Shown: positions 46,761-56,614, counted from the stretch's first letter. The stretch: 64,000 nucleotides of DNA from Archivesica marissinica (GCA_014843695.1 CM026400.1:11611395-11675394), one strand, 5' to 3'. Numbers and translations are program-made. Notes: generated by a model not told the origin, from the letters alone.

Positions 46761-47760
46761 NNNNNNNNNNNNNNNNNNNNNNNNNNNNNNNNNNNNNNNN
46801 NNNNNNNNNNNNNNNNNNNNNNNNNNNNNNNNNNNNNNNNNNNNNNNNNNNNNNNNNNNNNNNNNNNNNNNNNNNNNNNNNNNNNNNNNNNNNNNNNNNN
46901 NNNNNNNNNNNNNNNNNNNNNNNNNNNNNNNNNNNNNNNNNNNNNNNNNNNNNNNNNNNNNNNNNNNNNNNNNNNNNNNNNNNNNNNNNNNNNNNNNNNN
47001 NNNNNNNNNNNNNNNNNNNNNNNNNNNNNNNNNNNNNNNNNNNNNNNNNNNNNNNNNNNNNNNNNNNNNNNNNNNNNNNNNNNNNNNNNNNNNNNNNNNN
47101 NNNNNNNNNNNNNNNNNNNNNNNNNNNNNNNNNNNNNNNNNNNNNNNNNNNNNNNNNNNNNNNNNNNNNNNNNNNNNNNNNNNNNNNNNNNNNNNNNNNN
47201 NNNNNNNNNNNNNNNNNNNNNNNNNNNNNNNNNNNNNNNNNNNNNNNNNNNNNNNNNNNNNNNNNNNNNNNNNNNNNNNNNNNNNNNNNNNNNNNNNNNN
47301 NNNNNNNNNNNNNNNNNNNNNNNNNNNNNNNNNNNNNNNNNNNNNNNNNNNNNNNNNNNNNNNNNNNNNNNNNNNNNNNNNNNNNNNNNNNNNNNNNNNN
47401 NNNNNNNNNNNNNNNNNNNNNNNNNNNNNNNNNNNNNNNNNNNNNNNNNNNNNNNNNNNNNNNNNNNNNNNNNNNNNNNNNNNNNNNNNNNNNNNNNNNN
47501 NNNNNNNNNNNNNNNNNNNNNNNNNNNNNNNNNNNNNNNNNNNNNNNNNNNNNNNNNNNNNNNNNNNNNNNNNNNNNNNNNNNNNNNNNNNNNNNNNNNN
47601 NNNNNNNNNNNNNNNNNNNNNNNNNNNNNNNNNNNNNNNNNNNNNNNNNNNNNNNNNNNNNNNNNNNNNNNNNNNNNNNNNNNNNNNNNNNNNNNNNNNN
47701 NNNNNNNNNNNNNNNNNNNNNNNNNNNNNNNNNNNNNNNNNNNNNNNNNNNNNNNNNNNN
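46761..47760. other. Assembly gap of 1000 N
   Basis: Exactly 1000 undetermined bases separate the 64-bp satellite from an unrelated microsatellite. The round number suggests a placeholder. Open frames drawn through it are meaningless. Confidence 0.99.
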
Positions 47761-48567
47761 CATACACATTCATATACATACATACACATTCATATACATA
47801 CATACATACACATTCATATACATACATATACATTCATATACATGCATACACATTCATATACATACATACACATACATATACATACATACACATTCATATA
47901 CATACATACACATACATATACATACATACACATACATATACATACATACACATTCACATACATACACCACATACATATACATACATACATACATATACAT
48001 ACATTATACATACATACACATCTATACATACATACATACATATACATACACACATTCATATACATACATACTACATACATATACATACATACATACATAC
48101 ATTCATATACATACATACACATTCATATACATTATACATCATATACATACATACACATACATACATACACATTCATATACATACATACATACACATTCAT
48201 ATACATACATACATACATACATACATACATACATACATACATACATACATACATACATACATACATACATACATACATACATACATTAATATACATACAT
48301 ACATTACATACATACATACATACATATACATACATACATACATACATACATACATACATACACATTCATATACATACATACATACATACATACATACATA
48401 CATACATACAACTACATACATACATACATACATACATACATACACATTCATATACATACATACATACACATTCATATACATACATTCATATACATACATA
48501 CATACATACACATTCATATACATACATACATACATTCATATACATACATACATACATTCATATACAT
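47761..48567. repeat. CATA/CATATA microsatellite
   Basis: Units ACATACATACACATTCATAT and plain CATACATA runs extend for 0.8 kb. This is simple sequence bordering the gap. Confidence 0.97.
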
Positions 48568-48611
48568 ACGTGCACTTGTGCACATTTACGATGGTTATCT
48601 GGTACCGTATA

Positions 48612-48900
48612 TATGCAATCCATCGCAATGATGGAGGGAGAAGAGGCAATTTGGAATTTAACCCTTTCCATGCTGAGTAAATAAATTTACATTTACAATC
48701 TGATCAGATTCTATGTTATTTGATATTCAGCGAACTGTTTTAGCTCCATTATCCGAATAGCAAACAGCATAGAGCCTGATCAGACGGCACGTGATTTTAG
48801 CGTGCAAATGGTTGAAGGACATACTCGTAACAGGTACAGCTGGACTCGAACTCCGATACATCGCACCTGAAGCGAACGTGCTACCACTGCTGCGCTACCA
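48612..48900 (-). mobile_element. SINE-C interrupted by a TTAA MITE
   Basis: The left piece CAATCCATCGCAATGATGGA, GGCAATTTGGAATTTAA and the right piece AAGGACATACTCGTAACAGG, TGGACTCGAACTCCG, CACCTGAAGCGAACG together make a SINE-C in reverse. A 158-bp MITE separates them at the family's natural TTTAAA site. The head then runs into the 11-bp array. Confidence 0.85.
48658..48815. mobile_element. TTAA MITE (piggyBac-type), copy 3, nested in SINE-C
   Basis: The left boundary is TTAA and CCCTTTCCATGCT. The right boundary is the inverse AGCGTGCAAATGGTTGA, where TTAA has mutated to TTGA. The interior TCCGAATAGCAAACAGCATA matches the 19136 copy (TCCGAATAGCAAACAACATA). Confidence 0.8.
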
Positions 48901-49897
48901 TCGCGCTACCACTGCGCTACCACCGCACTACCACTGCACTACCATCGCTCTACCACTATGCTATCACCGCGCTACAGCGGCGCTACCAATGTGCTATCAC
49001 TGCCCTACTACTACGCTATCACTTCGCTACCACCGCGCTACAACAACTGCGCTATCACCGCGCTACCGCTGTGCTGCCACTGTTCTACCACTGCCCTACC
49101 ACTGCGCTATCACCGCAATACAACTGCTCTATCACCGCGCTACCGCTGTGCTGCCGCTGCTCTACAACTGCTCTACCTCTGCGCTATCACTTCGCTACCA
49201 CCGTACTACCACTGCGCTATCACTGCTCTTCCACTGCGTTATCAGCACACTACAACTGCGCTATCACCGCGCTACCGCCGCGCTACCGCTGCTCTACCAC
49301 TGCTCTACCACTGCTATACCGCTGCGCTACCACTTCTGTACCACTGCGCTATCACTTCGCTACCACAGTACTATCTACCACTGCGCTATCACTGCCCTTC
49401 CACTGCGTTATCAGCACACTACAACTGCGCTATCACCGCGCTACCGCCGCGCTACCGCTGCGCTACCGCTGCGCTACCGCTGCGCTATCACTGCTCTTCC
49501 ACTGCGTTATCAGCACACTACAACTGCGCTATCACCGCGCTACCGCCGCCACCCCACCCCGCGCTACCGCTGCGCTACCGCTGCGCTACCGCTGCTCTAC
49601 CACTGCTCTACCACTGCTATACCGCTGCGCTACCACTTCTGTACCACTGCGCTATCACTTCGCTACCACCGCACTACCACTGCGCTATCACTTCGCTACC
49701 ACCGTACTACCACTGCGCTATCACTGCCCTTCCACTGCGTTATCAGCACACTACAACTGCGCTATCACCGCGCTACCGCTGCGCTACCGCTGCTCTACCG
49801 CAGCTCTACCACTGCTATACCGCTGCGCTACCACTTCTGTACCACTGCGCTATCACTTCGCTACCACCGCACTACCACTGCGCTATCACTGCGCTAA
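48885..49897 (-). repeat. 11-bp tandem array made of the SINE-C A box
   Basis: On the minus strand the unit is TAGCGCAGTGG, identical to the SINE-C (and SINE-B) A box, repeated about 92 times with substitutions. Larger blocks are duplicated: the order CTATACCGCTGCGCTACCAC, TTCTGTACCACTGCG recurs near 49314, 49617 and 49815. All three plus-strand frames stay open (up to 368 residues of LRYHRATTALP-like sequence) because the unit has no stop and is not a multiple of three. This is not a gene. Confidence 0.95.
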
Positions 49898-50218
49898 CAG
49901 GACTCGACTTACACTTCCTTGGCAACATGAAATAACGTGTGTTGGTAAGTCTCGATACAATTGTTTGCAAGTTGGACACTCAGTTGGAGATTTCTTGTAA
50001 TATTTTAATGTATGCAATGTGTGAATCAACGTCAGCGCGTTCTCGCCACAATATGGTTTCCATGGAAACAATGGCACCATTAACCTTGAACTTCCAAATA
50101 ATTTTTGACCGAATCGTGTTGTACATGATGTATTCATTTGGACTAAATCGAAGCCCATAATGTGATAATAAACAACATAAGTCTGAAAAACGCCAACGTT
50201 TACAAAGGAATTATATTC
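49898..50218. other. Unassigned spacer
   Basis: No gene or repeat recognised. Confidence 0.4.
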
Positions 50219-50459
50219 CCTTAACAATAGTTTATACAAATTTATTTTAGCCCGATTGCGAAACAAGTTCTTACAACTTATATTAATCACTAGAGACCTC
50301 ATTCCTGATGGAATCCATCGCAACGAGAGAGAGAGAGAAAGAGAGAGAGAGAGCGAGAGAGCGAGAGAGCGAGAGAGAGAGAGAGAGAGGAGAGGCAACG
50401 TGGAATTTAAATGCCTTGCCTAAGGGCACAATCGGAATCGTGACAATGACCTTAACAAT
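50219..50459 (-). mobile_element. SINE-C, 5'-truncated, with target duplication and GA expansion
   Basis: Direct repeats CCTTAACAAT at 50219-50228 and 50450-50459 flank a minus-strand copy that keeps the tail and body but lacks the tRNA-like head. The GAGAGAGA segment of the family is expanded to about 70 bp (50322-50392). Confidence 0.92.
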
Positions 50460-51020
50460 GACACAGTTTCAAAGTTTTATTTGTTTAAATCCAGAAGGTC
50501 TCAGACCCATGTGGCATACATGTACATATACATACATATGGCGACAGCAATTCATTATGTCAATATATCTAATTAATTATGTAACACTAAAGCAAATATT
50601 TATATGTGATGATATAGAAGAAAAATGCTTTAATAACATATGCATGCCATGTTAACTTACTTTAAATGCTTTTATTTTTTTAAAAGTAGCACACCAAACA
50701 TCTTTCATGCAATTATTAAGAATGTATTAAGTAAATAATAAATTTATTATTAGTATATAAATAAAATTATTTTATTATATAGATTAATATTCTGAAAACT
50801 AATAACCAATTGGACTTTAATTTACAGCTGTAATTGTATATCATAACATTAAACTACTAGTAAATATTGGTGTACTTATGATCTTAACACACATGCATAT
50901 AGTTTAATGGCCCACACTGTAATGAGAATGACATATCGTGTAAGAAATATATGCATCTCCGACGGAAAGAACAGTATTTTATGTAAACAATTAACTTTCG
51001 TCTGTCAACGTCCGCACCAA
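50460..51020. other. Unassigned AT-rich spacer
   Basis: No gene or repeat recognised. Confidence 0.45.
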
Positions 51021-51257
51021 GTGGGTATAGTCGTGATAGCTCAGTGGTAGCCCGTTCGCTTCACGTGCGAAAGGCCCGGAGTTCGAGCCCCGCTGGAGCC
51101 GTTACGAGTGTGTCCTTAGGCAATGCATTTAAATTCCACATGCCTCTTCTCTCTCCCTCGTGGCGATGGATTCCATCAGGAATGAGGTATCGAGAGTGAT
51201 TAGTATAAGTTATAAGAACTTGTTTCGCAATCGAGCTAAAATAAATTTGTATAAACT
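51021..51257 (+). mobile_element. SINE-C, full length
   Basis: Head TAGTCGTGATAGCTCAGTGG, B box GAGTTCGAGCCCC, body GAGCCGTTACGAGTGTGTCC, tail TTGTTTCGCAATCGAGCTAA and AATAAATTTGTATAAAC. Confidence 0.93.
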
Positions 51258-51659
51258 GCGGCACATATGAATTAAAGACAGACATACACAGCACTATACG
51301 GTATAATGTTACAACTGATGGATGGCTATATACTATACAAGCAGATTGCTTTCTCCACAACCCTACATAATTAATGATAAATCAATCAATTACACATGTT
51401 ACGGGACGACACGAACACATCCTGTCTTCAAAATATCTGACGTGGTCTGAACGGAATTTATCTGGAATAAGTGGATCTACCCTCTAGGTAAGTTGTTCTT
51501 CGTGTTCTGTCGGTTATATATATGTTTGAAATGTTTAAATTCCATTTTAATAATATTTTATTGCATTTATTATATGTGGCCATACAAATAAATTGCTACT
51601 ATACATATAATTACAAAACACATTGTTTAGAACAAGAGCTTTGCCGACATTAGACGACG
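51258..51659. other. Unassigned AT-rich spacer
   Basis: No gene or repeat recognised. Confidence 0.45.
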
Positions 51660-51907
51660 ACGGTGGACTTGTATCCAAGGCTCGCTGGTTCGATCCCCTG
51701 CCTGACTAATAAAATTAACAGTCTTTCAGATGGGACATTAAACCGAGGTCTCGTGTCGGTGCTGTACACCGTGCACGTAAAAGAAACAGAGGAGAATCTG
51801 GAATGGGTCTCTGTCTGTATCATGCACTATCCTCCAAAATCTAAAATGACTAATCTCTTCAGGAGGCGTCGTTCATATAACCGGTAGCGACGATAAATAA
51901 ACGTAAA
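51660..51907 (+). mobile_element. SINE-A, diverged head
   Basis: The anticodon half of the head is altered (ACTTGTATCCAAGGCTCGC), the B box GGTTCGATCCCC is kept, and the body and AATAAACGTAAAC tail follow. Confidence 0.88.
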
Positions 51908-52022
51908 CGAGCAGTTCATCTTTCAATATATAAAACACACACGCTATTCACCAGATGGAATTCTTTGCCATCATGGCGTGGGTGTCGGTGGGAAGAAGAG
52001 GTTAAAACAGTTTAACTATCTT

Positions 52023-52270
52023 AGTTTATACACATTTATTTTAGCTCGATTACGAAACAAATTCTTTCAACTTTATTAATCACTCTCGAGACCTCATTCC
52101 TGATGGAATCCATCGCCATGAATGAGAGAGAAGAGGCAATGTGGAATTTAAATGCCTTGCCTAAGGGCACAATCGTAACGGTTCCAGCGGGGTTCTAACT
52201 CCGGACCTTTCGCACTTGAAGCGAACGCGCATCCACTGCTCTATCACGACTTCCACTTAAATATCTTGTA
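52023..52270 (-). mobile_element. SINE-C, full length with imperfect target duplication
   Basis: A full reverse copy runs from AGTTTATACACATTTATTTT to CTATCACGACTTCCAC. Flanks TTAACTATCTT (left) and TTAAATATCTT (right, 52257-52267) look like a target duplication with one change. Confidence 0.92.
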
Positions 52271-52284
52271 TATTCTGATTGCAG

Positions 52285-52363
52285 GAACTGGGTGGACGTT
52301 GGCGACATGTACAAACCATTCCTTGATCACGTCGTGCTGTATTACAAGAGTATCCTTCAGTGA
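52285..52363 (+). CDS. Candidate small terminal exon, product unknown
   Basis: A plausible acceptor (TTCTGATTGCAG, AG at 52283-52284) is followed by a 79-base segment. After one base completing a split codon it encodes NWVDVGDMYKPFLDHVVLYY then KSILQ and a TGA stop. The composition is protein-like and codon positions look natural. No upstream exon with matching phase could be identified, because a SINE-C lies directly in front. I do not recognise the family. It may be the last exon of a gene whose other exons are outside the window, or chance. Confidence 0.35.
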
Positions 52364-52433
52364 TTGCTAGTATTAAACCAACGCAGATTAATATGTTGAA
52401 TATTCAATGTCGAATATCTGTATATTAGCTTAA

Positions 52434-54183
52434 AAAATATTTATTTCTCTGAATAAACATTGTCAAATTTAAATAGTATGTACATATATGTAGGATTGAG
52501 GAGAAAGCAACCAGCTTGTATGGTTACAGCTTTCCTATGTACATACATGTAGGATTGAGGAGAAAGCAATCTGCTTGTATGGTTACCTCTTTCCTATGTA
52601 CATACATGTAGGATTGAGGAGAAAGCAACCTGCTTGTATGGTTACCTCTTTCCTATGTACATACATGTAGGATTGAGGAGAAAGCAACCTGCTTGTATGG
52701 TTACCTCTTTCCTATGTACATACATGTAGGATTGAGGAGAAAGCAATCTGATTGTATGGCTACCGCTTTCCTATGTACATACATGTTATTGAGAAGAAAG
52801 CAATCTGATTGTATGGTTACCGCTGTCCTATGTACATACATGTAGGATTGAGAAGAAAGCAATCTGCTTGTGTGGTTATCGCTTTCCTATGTACATACAT
52901 GTAGGATTGAGGAGAAAGCAACCTGTTTGTATGGTTACCTCTTTCCTATGTACATACATGTAGGATTGAGGAGAAAGCAACCTGCTTGTATGGTTACCAC
53001 TTTCCTCTGTACATACATGTAGGATTGAGGAGAAAACAATATGCCTGTTTGGTTGCCTCTTTCCTATGTACATACATGTAGGATTGAGGAGAAAGCAATC
53101 TGCTTGTATGGTTACCTCTTTCCTATGTACATACATGTAGGATTGAGGAGAAAGCAATCTGCTTGTATGGTTACCGCTTTCCTATGTACATACATGTAGG
53201 ATTGAGGAGAAAGCAATCCGCTTGTATGGTTACCTCTTTCCTATGTACATACATGTAAGATTGAGGAGAACGCAATCTGCTTGTATGGTTACCTCTTTCC
53301 TATGTACATACATGTAGGATTGAGGAGAAAGCAATCTGCTTGTATTGTTACCTCTTTCCTATGTACATACATGTAGGATTGAGGAGAAAGCAATCTGATT
53401 GTATGGTTACCGCTTTCCTATGTACATACATGCTATTGAGAAAAAGCAATCTGATTGTATGGTTACCGCTTTCCTATGTACATACATGTAGGATTGAGAA
53501 GAAAGCAATCTGATTGTATGGTTACCGCTTTCCTATGTACATACATGTAGGATTGAGAAGAAAGCAATCTGATTGTATGGTTACCGCTTTCCTATGTACA
53601 TACATGTAGGATTGAGAAGAAAGCAATCTGATTGTATGGTTACCGCTTTCCTATGTACATACATGTAGGATTGAGAAGAAAGCAATCTGATTGTATGGTT
53701 ACCGCTTTCCTATGTACATACATGTAGGATTGAGAAGAAAGCAATCTGATTGTATGGTTACCGCTTTCCTATGTACATACATGTAGGATTGAGAAGAAAG
53801 CAATCTGATTGTATGGTTACCGCTTTCCTATGTACATACATGTAGGATTGAGAAGAAAGCAATCTGATTGTATGGTTACCGCTTTCCTATGTACATACAT
53901 GTAGGATTGAGAAGAAAGCAATCTGATTGTATGGTTACCGCTTTCCTATGTACATACATGTAGGATTGAGAAGAAAGCAATCTGATTGTATGGTTACCGC
54001 TTTCCTATGTACATACATGTAGGATTGAGAAGAAAGCAATCTGATTGTATGGTTACCGCTTTCCTATGTACATACATGTAGGATTGAGAAGAAAGCAATC
54101 TGCTTGTGTGGTTACCGCTTTCCTATGTACATAGATGTAGGATTGAGAAGAAAGCAATCTGCTTGTGTGGTTACCGCTTTCCT
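52434..54183. repeat. 59-bp tandem element, locus 2 (about 29 units)
   Basis: The leader AATATTTATTTCTCTGAATA, AACATTGTCAAA matches locus 1 at 22988. Units contain TATGTACATACATGTAGGAT, TGAGAAGAAAGCAATCTGAT and TGTATGGTTACCGCTTTCC. The left units carry GAGGAGAAAGCAACCTGCTT and ACCTCTTTCC. The right half is almost perfectly homogeneous for GAGAAGAAAGCAATCTGATT and ACCGCTTTCC. Each unit holds self-complementary parts: ATGTACAT, GGTTACC, CAATCTGATTG and GAAAGC...GCTTTC. Confidence 0.97.
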
Positions 54184-54502
54184 ATCTGTATATGTGTGTA
54201 TATTATGTACATTTTTGTTTATTAATAACTTATATTCACCAGTCATGTGACTTTAACATTTGTAATATATTTGGAATTATGTTGTCTCGTGGACCAAACT
54301 TGTCTATTGCCGTCTGTGAAATAAAACTTACCAAACTTTATATTAAATAATTAATTTGAATTTTTCTATTTATAATGCGGAACAATTTATTGATGATTAT
54401 GACTGGCAGGTCCCTTTTCTTCTTTTATGGGTCACTCTCAATAATAGTCCGCTATGCATGTTAATGAGATTAGAATTTTACAATTTAAAGTAGCTATAAA
54501 CG
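54184..54502. other. Unassigned spacer
   Basis: AT-rich; nothing recognised. Confidence 0.4.
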
Positions 54503-54819
54503 ACAGTATCACGCATCTGGACGGATCTGTAGTCCAGTGGTAACATGCTGGACTGGTAATCCATGGATCGCAGGTTCGATCACCTGTCTGACCCTAATAA
54601 AATTAACAGTCTTTTAGATGGGACGTTAAACCGAGGTATCGTGTCAGTGCTTTACACTGTGCACGTAAAAAAACAGAGGAGACTCTGGAATGGGTCTCTG
54701 TCTGTATCATTGCACTATCCTCCAACATATAAAATGACTAATCTCCTCAGGAGGCGTCGCTCATATGGGCAACCGGTAGCGACGATAAATAAACGCAAAA
54801 CACACACAGTATCACACAT
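54503..54819 (+). mobile_element. SINE-A, full length with target duplication
   Basis: A complete copy lies between ACAGTATCACGCAT (54503-54516) and ACAGTATCACACAT (54806-54819), differing at one base. The Thr-type anticodon arm CTGGACTGGTAATCCA is kept. Confidence 0.94.
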
Positions 54820-55046
54820 TTAGTATTGACTCCAAGTAATAAACATACGTCAGTTGAAAATCTAACTGACAATTATATGAAATCCTACTTTCACTTTGAG
54901 AGTTTGCAGATTGCAAAAACACTGTTTATTGATTGAATTATTCGATTTATTTCGTGGGAAAATGTAGTAGTAATGTTATTTATATGTAAAATATTAATAT
55001 TATTTTTGCTATTTTTGCAATGTGATGTCGCTTTAACATGCTGTAG

Positions 55047-55136
55047 ATATTATAGGAGGGAGAAAGTCGTCTGCGAGATGTTTCATAGTGATACTAGCAT
55101 TCAGCTTTGTCATTCTTGATATCACAGTACTTCACT
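55047..55136 (+). CDS. Candidate membrane-anchor exon upstream of the second sulfotransferase exon
   Basis: Between a possible acceptor (ACATGCTGTAG) and a consensus donor (GTGAGT at 55137) one frame encodes GGRKSSARC followed by FIVILAFSFVILDITVLHC. This is a basic stretch then a hydrophobic segment of about 18 residues. Golgi sulfotransferases of the CHST8-14 type are type II membrane proteins with such an N-terminal anchor, and the catalytic exon lies 2.4 kb downstream on the same strand. No in-frame ATG is present, so a preceding exon would be needed. The donor is phase 1 while the obvious downstream acceptor is phase 0; an AG six bases further (57516-57517) would fit phase 1. This is a suggestion only. 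Confidence 0.3.
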
Positions 55137-55140
55137 GTGA

Positions 55141-55141
55141 G

Positions 55142-55206
<65 letters not shown>
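55141..55206. repeat. AAT microsatellite
   Basis: About 21 uninterrupted ATA/AAT units directly follow the candidate splice donor. Confidence 0.97.
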
Positions 55207-55207
<1 letters not shown>

Positions 55208-55238
55208 TTTATGACGTGGTCAATCAATAAACTAGTTT

Positions 55239-55386
55239 GTAGTTTTAAACTATTAGTGTTCATCTATACTAGAGGACATAGGGGAAAACAATAATTATAT
55301 AGATACATAGTTTTAAACTATTATTGTTCATCTATACTAGAGTACATTGGGGAAAACAATAATTATATAGATACATAGTTTTAAAC
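55239..55386. repeat. 68-bp direct repeat, two copies
   Basis: GTTTTAAACTATTAGTGTTC, ATCTATACTAGAGGACATAG and GGGAAAACAATAATTATATA occur twice in tandem, with a partial third start. Confidence 0.92.
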
Positions 55387-55644
55387 ATTTTGAAATATTT
55401 TTAGTTGATCAGTTTGTGTTTTGTAATAAAGATGTGATATATCTTTGATGGAATCCTTCGTATTTCGTTTTCATGTAATAATAATCATATAATGTAGGTA
55501 TGCGATTTCTATGTCCTCTAGTATATGTACATGTCACAGGATGAAATATTAGCGTTTGAAGTTCACAGCGGACCCCCCTTTCTATAAATGTATGCCCAAT
55601 GGGCTACGTCGACATACATATACACCGAATTAACAAACAATAGA

Positions 55645-55740
55645 GACTCCGTGGCCGGGTTGTTAATGATGTCCACTTCAGATCAATTGCCTCTCACAGT
55701 TGCAGGATCGAACTTCACTGAGATTGCACCACATGCTATC
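55645..55740 (+). mobile_element. Conserved-core SINE head, diverged
   Basis: GACTCCGTGGCCGGGTTGTT, TCAATTGCCTCTCACAGTTG and GGATCGAACTTCACTGAG parallel the head at 58903-58975. The body is absent. Confidence 0.5.
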
Positions 55741-55871
55741 AACTTTCATCCGTCTTCTCATCTTATCATACAGCACATCCAATGGATACATTACGGTACA
55801 AATAAATTGTTATCAATTAATTAACATGGTTTTGATTAAATGGCATTTACCATACCGCAACATCTGGCTAT

Positions 55872-55960
55872 GGAACAACGATAAAAACAAAGGATTACAA
55901 CTAAAACGAACCAACATTCATTTCGGGATAAATCGGACGTTATCTGCCAAGGGAGGTAAT
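55872..55960 (+). repeat. Dispersed ~87-bp repeat, copy 3
   Basis: GGAACAACGATAAAAACAAA, GGATTACAACTAAAACGA, TTTCGGGATAAATCGGACGT, TATCTGCCAAGGGAGGTAAT. It is the longest and best preserved of the three copies. Confidence 0.78.
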
Positions 55961-56138
55961 AGAAAGCAAATACTATATAATTGTCGTAAACCACATTATA
56001 CACGTACTTACACTTATTTTTATCTCTATGCAACAGATAAACCCTGGATAGATGATCACGTGACACGGATGGTCGCCGATGATTTGGTTGAACCGGTAAA
56101 ACATTGGAATTATATCTAACCTATAGACTCGAATCTGT

Positions 56139-56272
56139 GAAAACGAATTCAGTGACTATGTTGCTTAGTTACCATCCGTCATCTGATTCAGTGACTATGT
56201 TGCTTAGTTACCATCCGTCATCTGATTCAGTGACTATGTTGCTTAGTTACCATCCGTCATCTGATTCAGATG
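56139..56272. repeat. 39-bp direct repeat, three copies
   Basis: GATTCAGTGACTATGTTGCT, TAGTTACCATCCGTCATCT is repeated three times with no differences visible. Confidence 0.95.
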
Positions 56273-56321
56273 AATTTATGCGGTGACGACATTAAACAAA
56301 ATTATATAACAACATTTTAAG

Positions 56322-56462
56322 AAATTAGCGCAGTGGTTAGCGCGCTCGCTTCTCGCCAATGTTACCCGGGTTCGATCCTGGGACCGGGAAGTATGTGAGA
56401 TGGTACGGTGGTCGCCAGATCGGACAGGTGGGTTTTCTCCTGGTTCACTGGTTTCCTCCCAA
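56322..56462 (+). mobile_element. SINE-B, 3'-truncated
   Basis: The head AATTAGCGCAGTGGTTAGCG to GGGTTCGATCCTGGG and the body to TTTCCTCCCA are kept. The tail is lost. Confidence 0.9.
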
Positions 56463-56485
56463 ACTTTAATTTAAGGAATGAACAG

Positions 56486-56614
56486 CCCGTTAATAGTTTC
56501 CATCGGGGAATGAACTACATTAGGCTTGTTTAAAGTGTGAGGAGGCCGAAGGCATTACGGCAAGCATTAGATACACCCGATGTAGTTCATACCCCGATGG
56601 AAAATATTAACCCG
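56486..56614. mobile_element. Short hairpin MITE
   Basis: GTTAATAGTTTCCATCGGGG, AATGAACTACAT at 56489-56520 is inverted at 56580-56611 (ATGTAGTTCATACCCCGATG, GAAAATATTAAC), with a loop of about 55 bp. No coding capacity. The arms are over 85% complementary. Confidence 0.75.

Noticed and set aside
46599..48684. Frames of 337-693 residues through the N gap
   Set aside because: They are mostly unknown bases and microsatellite.
48791..49935. Three overlapping plus-strand frames of 309-368 residues
   Set aside because: They are the three frames of an 11-bp repeat without stops; no domain or start context is present.
50308..50655. A 115-residue plus-strand frame rich in Arg/Glu
   Set aside because: It is a GA microsatellite within a SINE-C copy.
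52876..53157. A 93-residue minus-strand frame with SPQSYMYVHRKE repeats
   Set aside because: It is the 59-bp tandem unit in translation.
52434..54183. Hammerhead ribozyme (retrozyme) in tandem repeats
   Set aside because: I looked by eye in this and the other arrays for CTGANGA with a following GAAA core and did not find it. A covariance-model search would settle this.
55588..56119. Overlapping plus-strand frames of 78 and 139 residues
   Set aside because: The longer one spans a SINE head and the dispersed 87-bp repeat; no motif or splice support.
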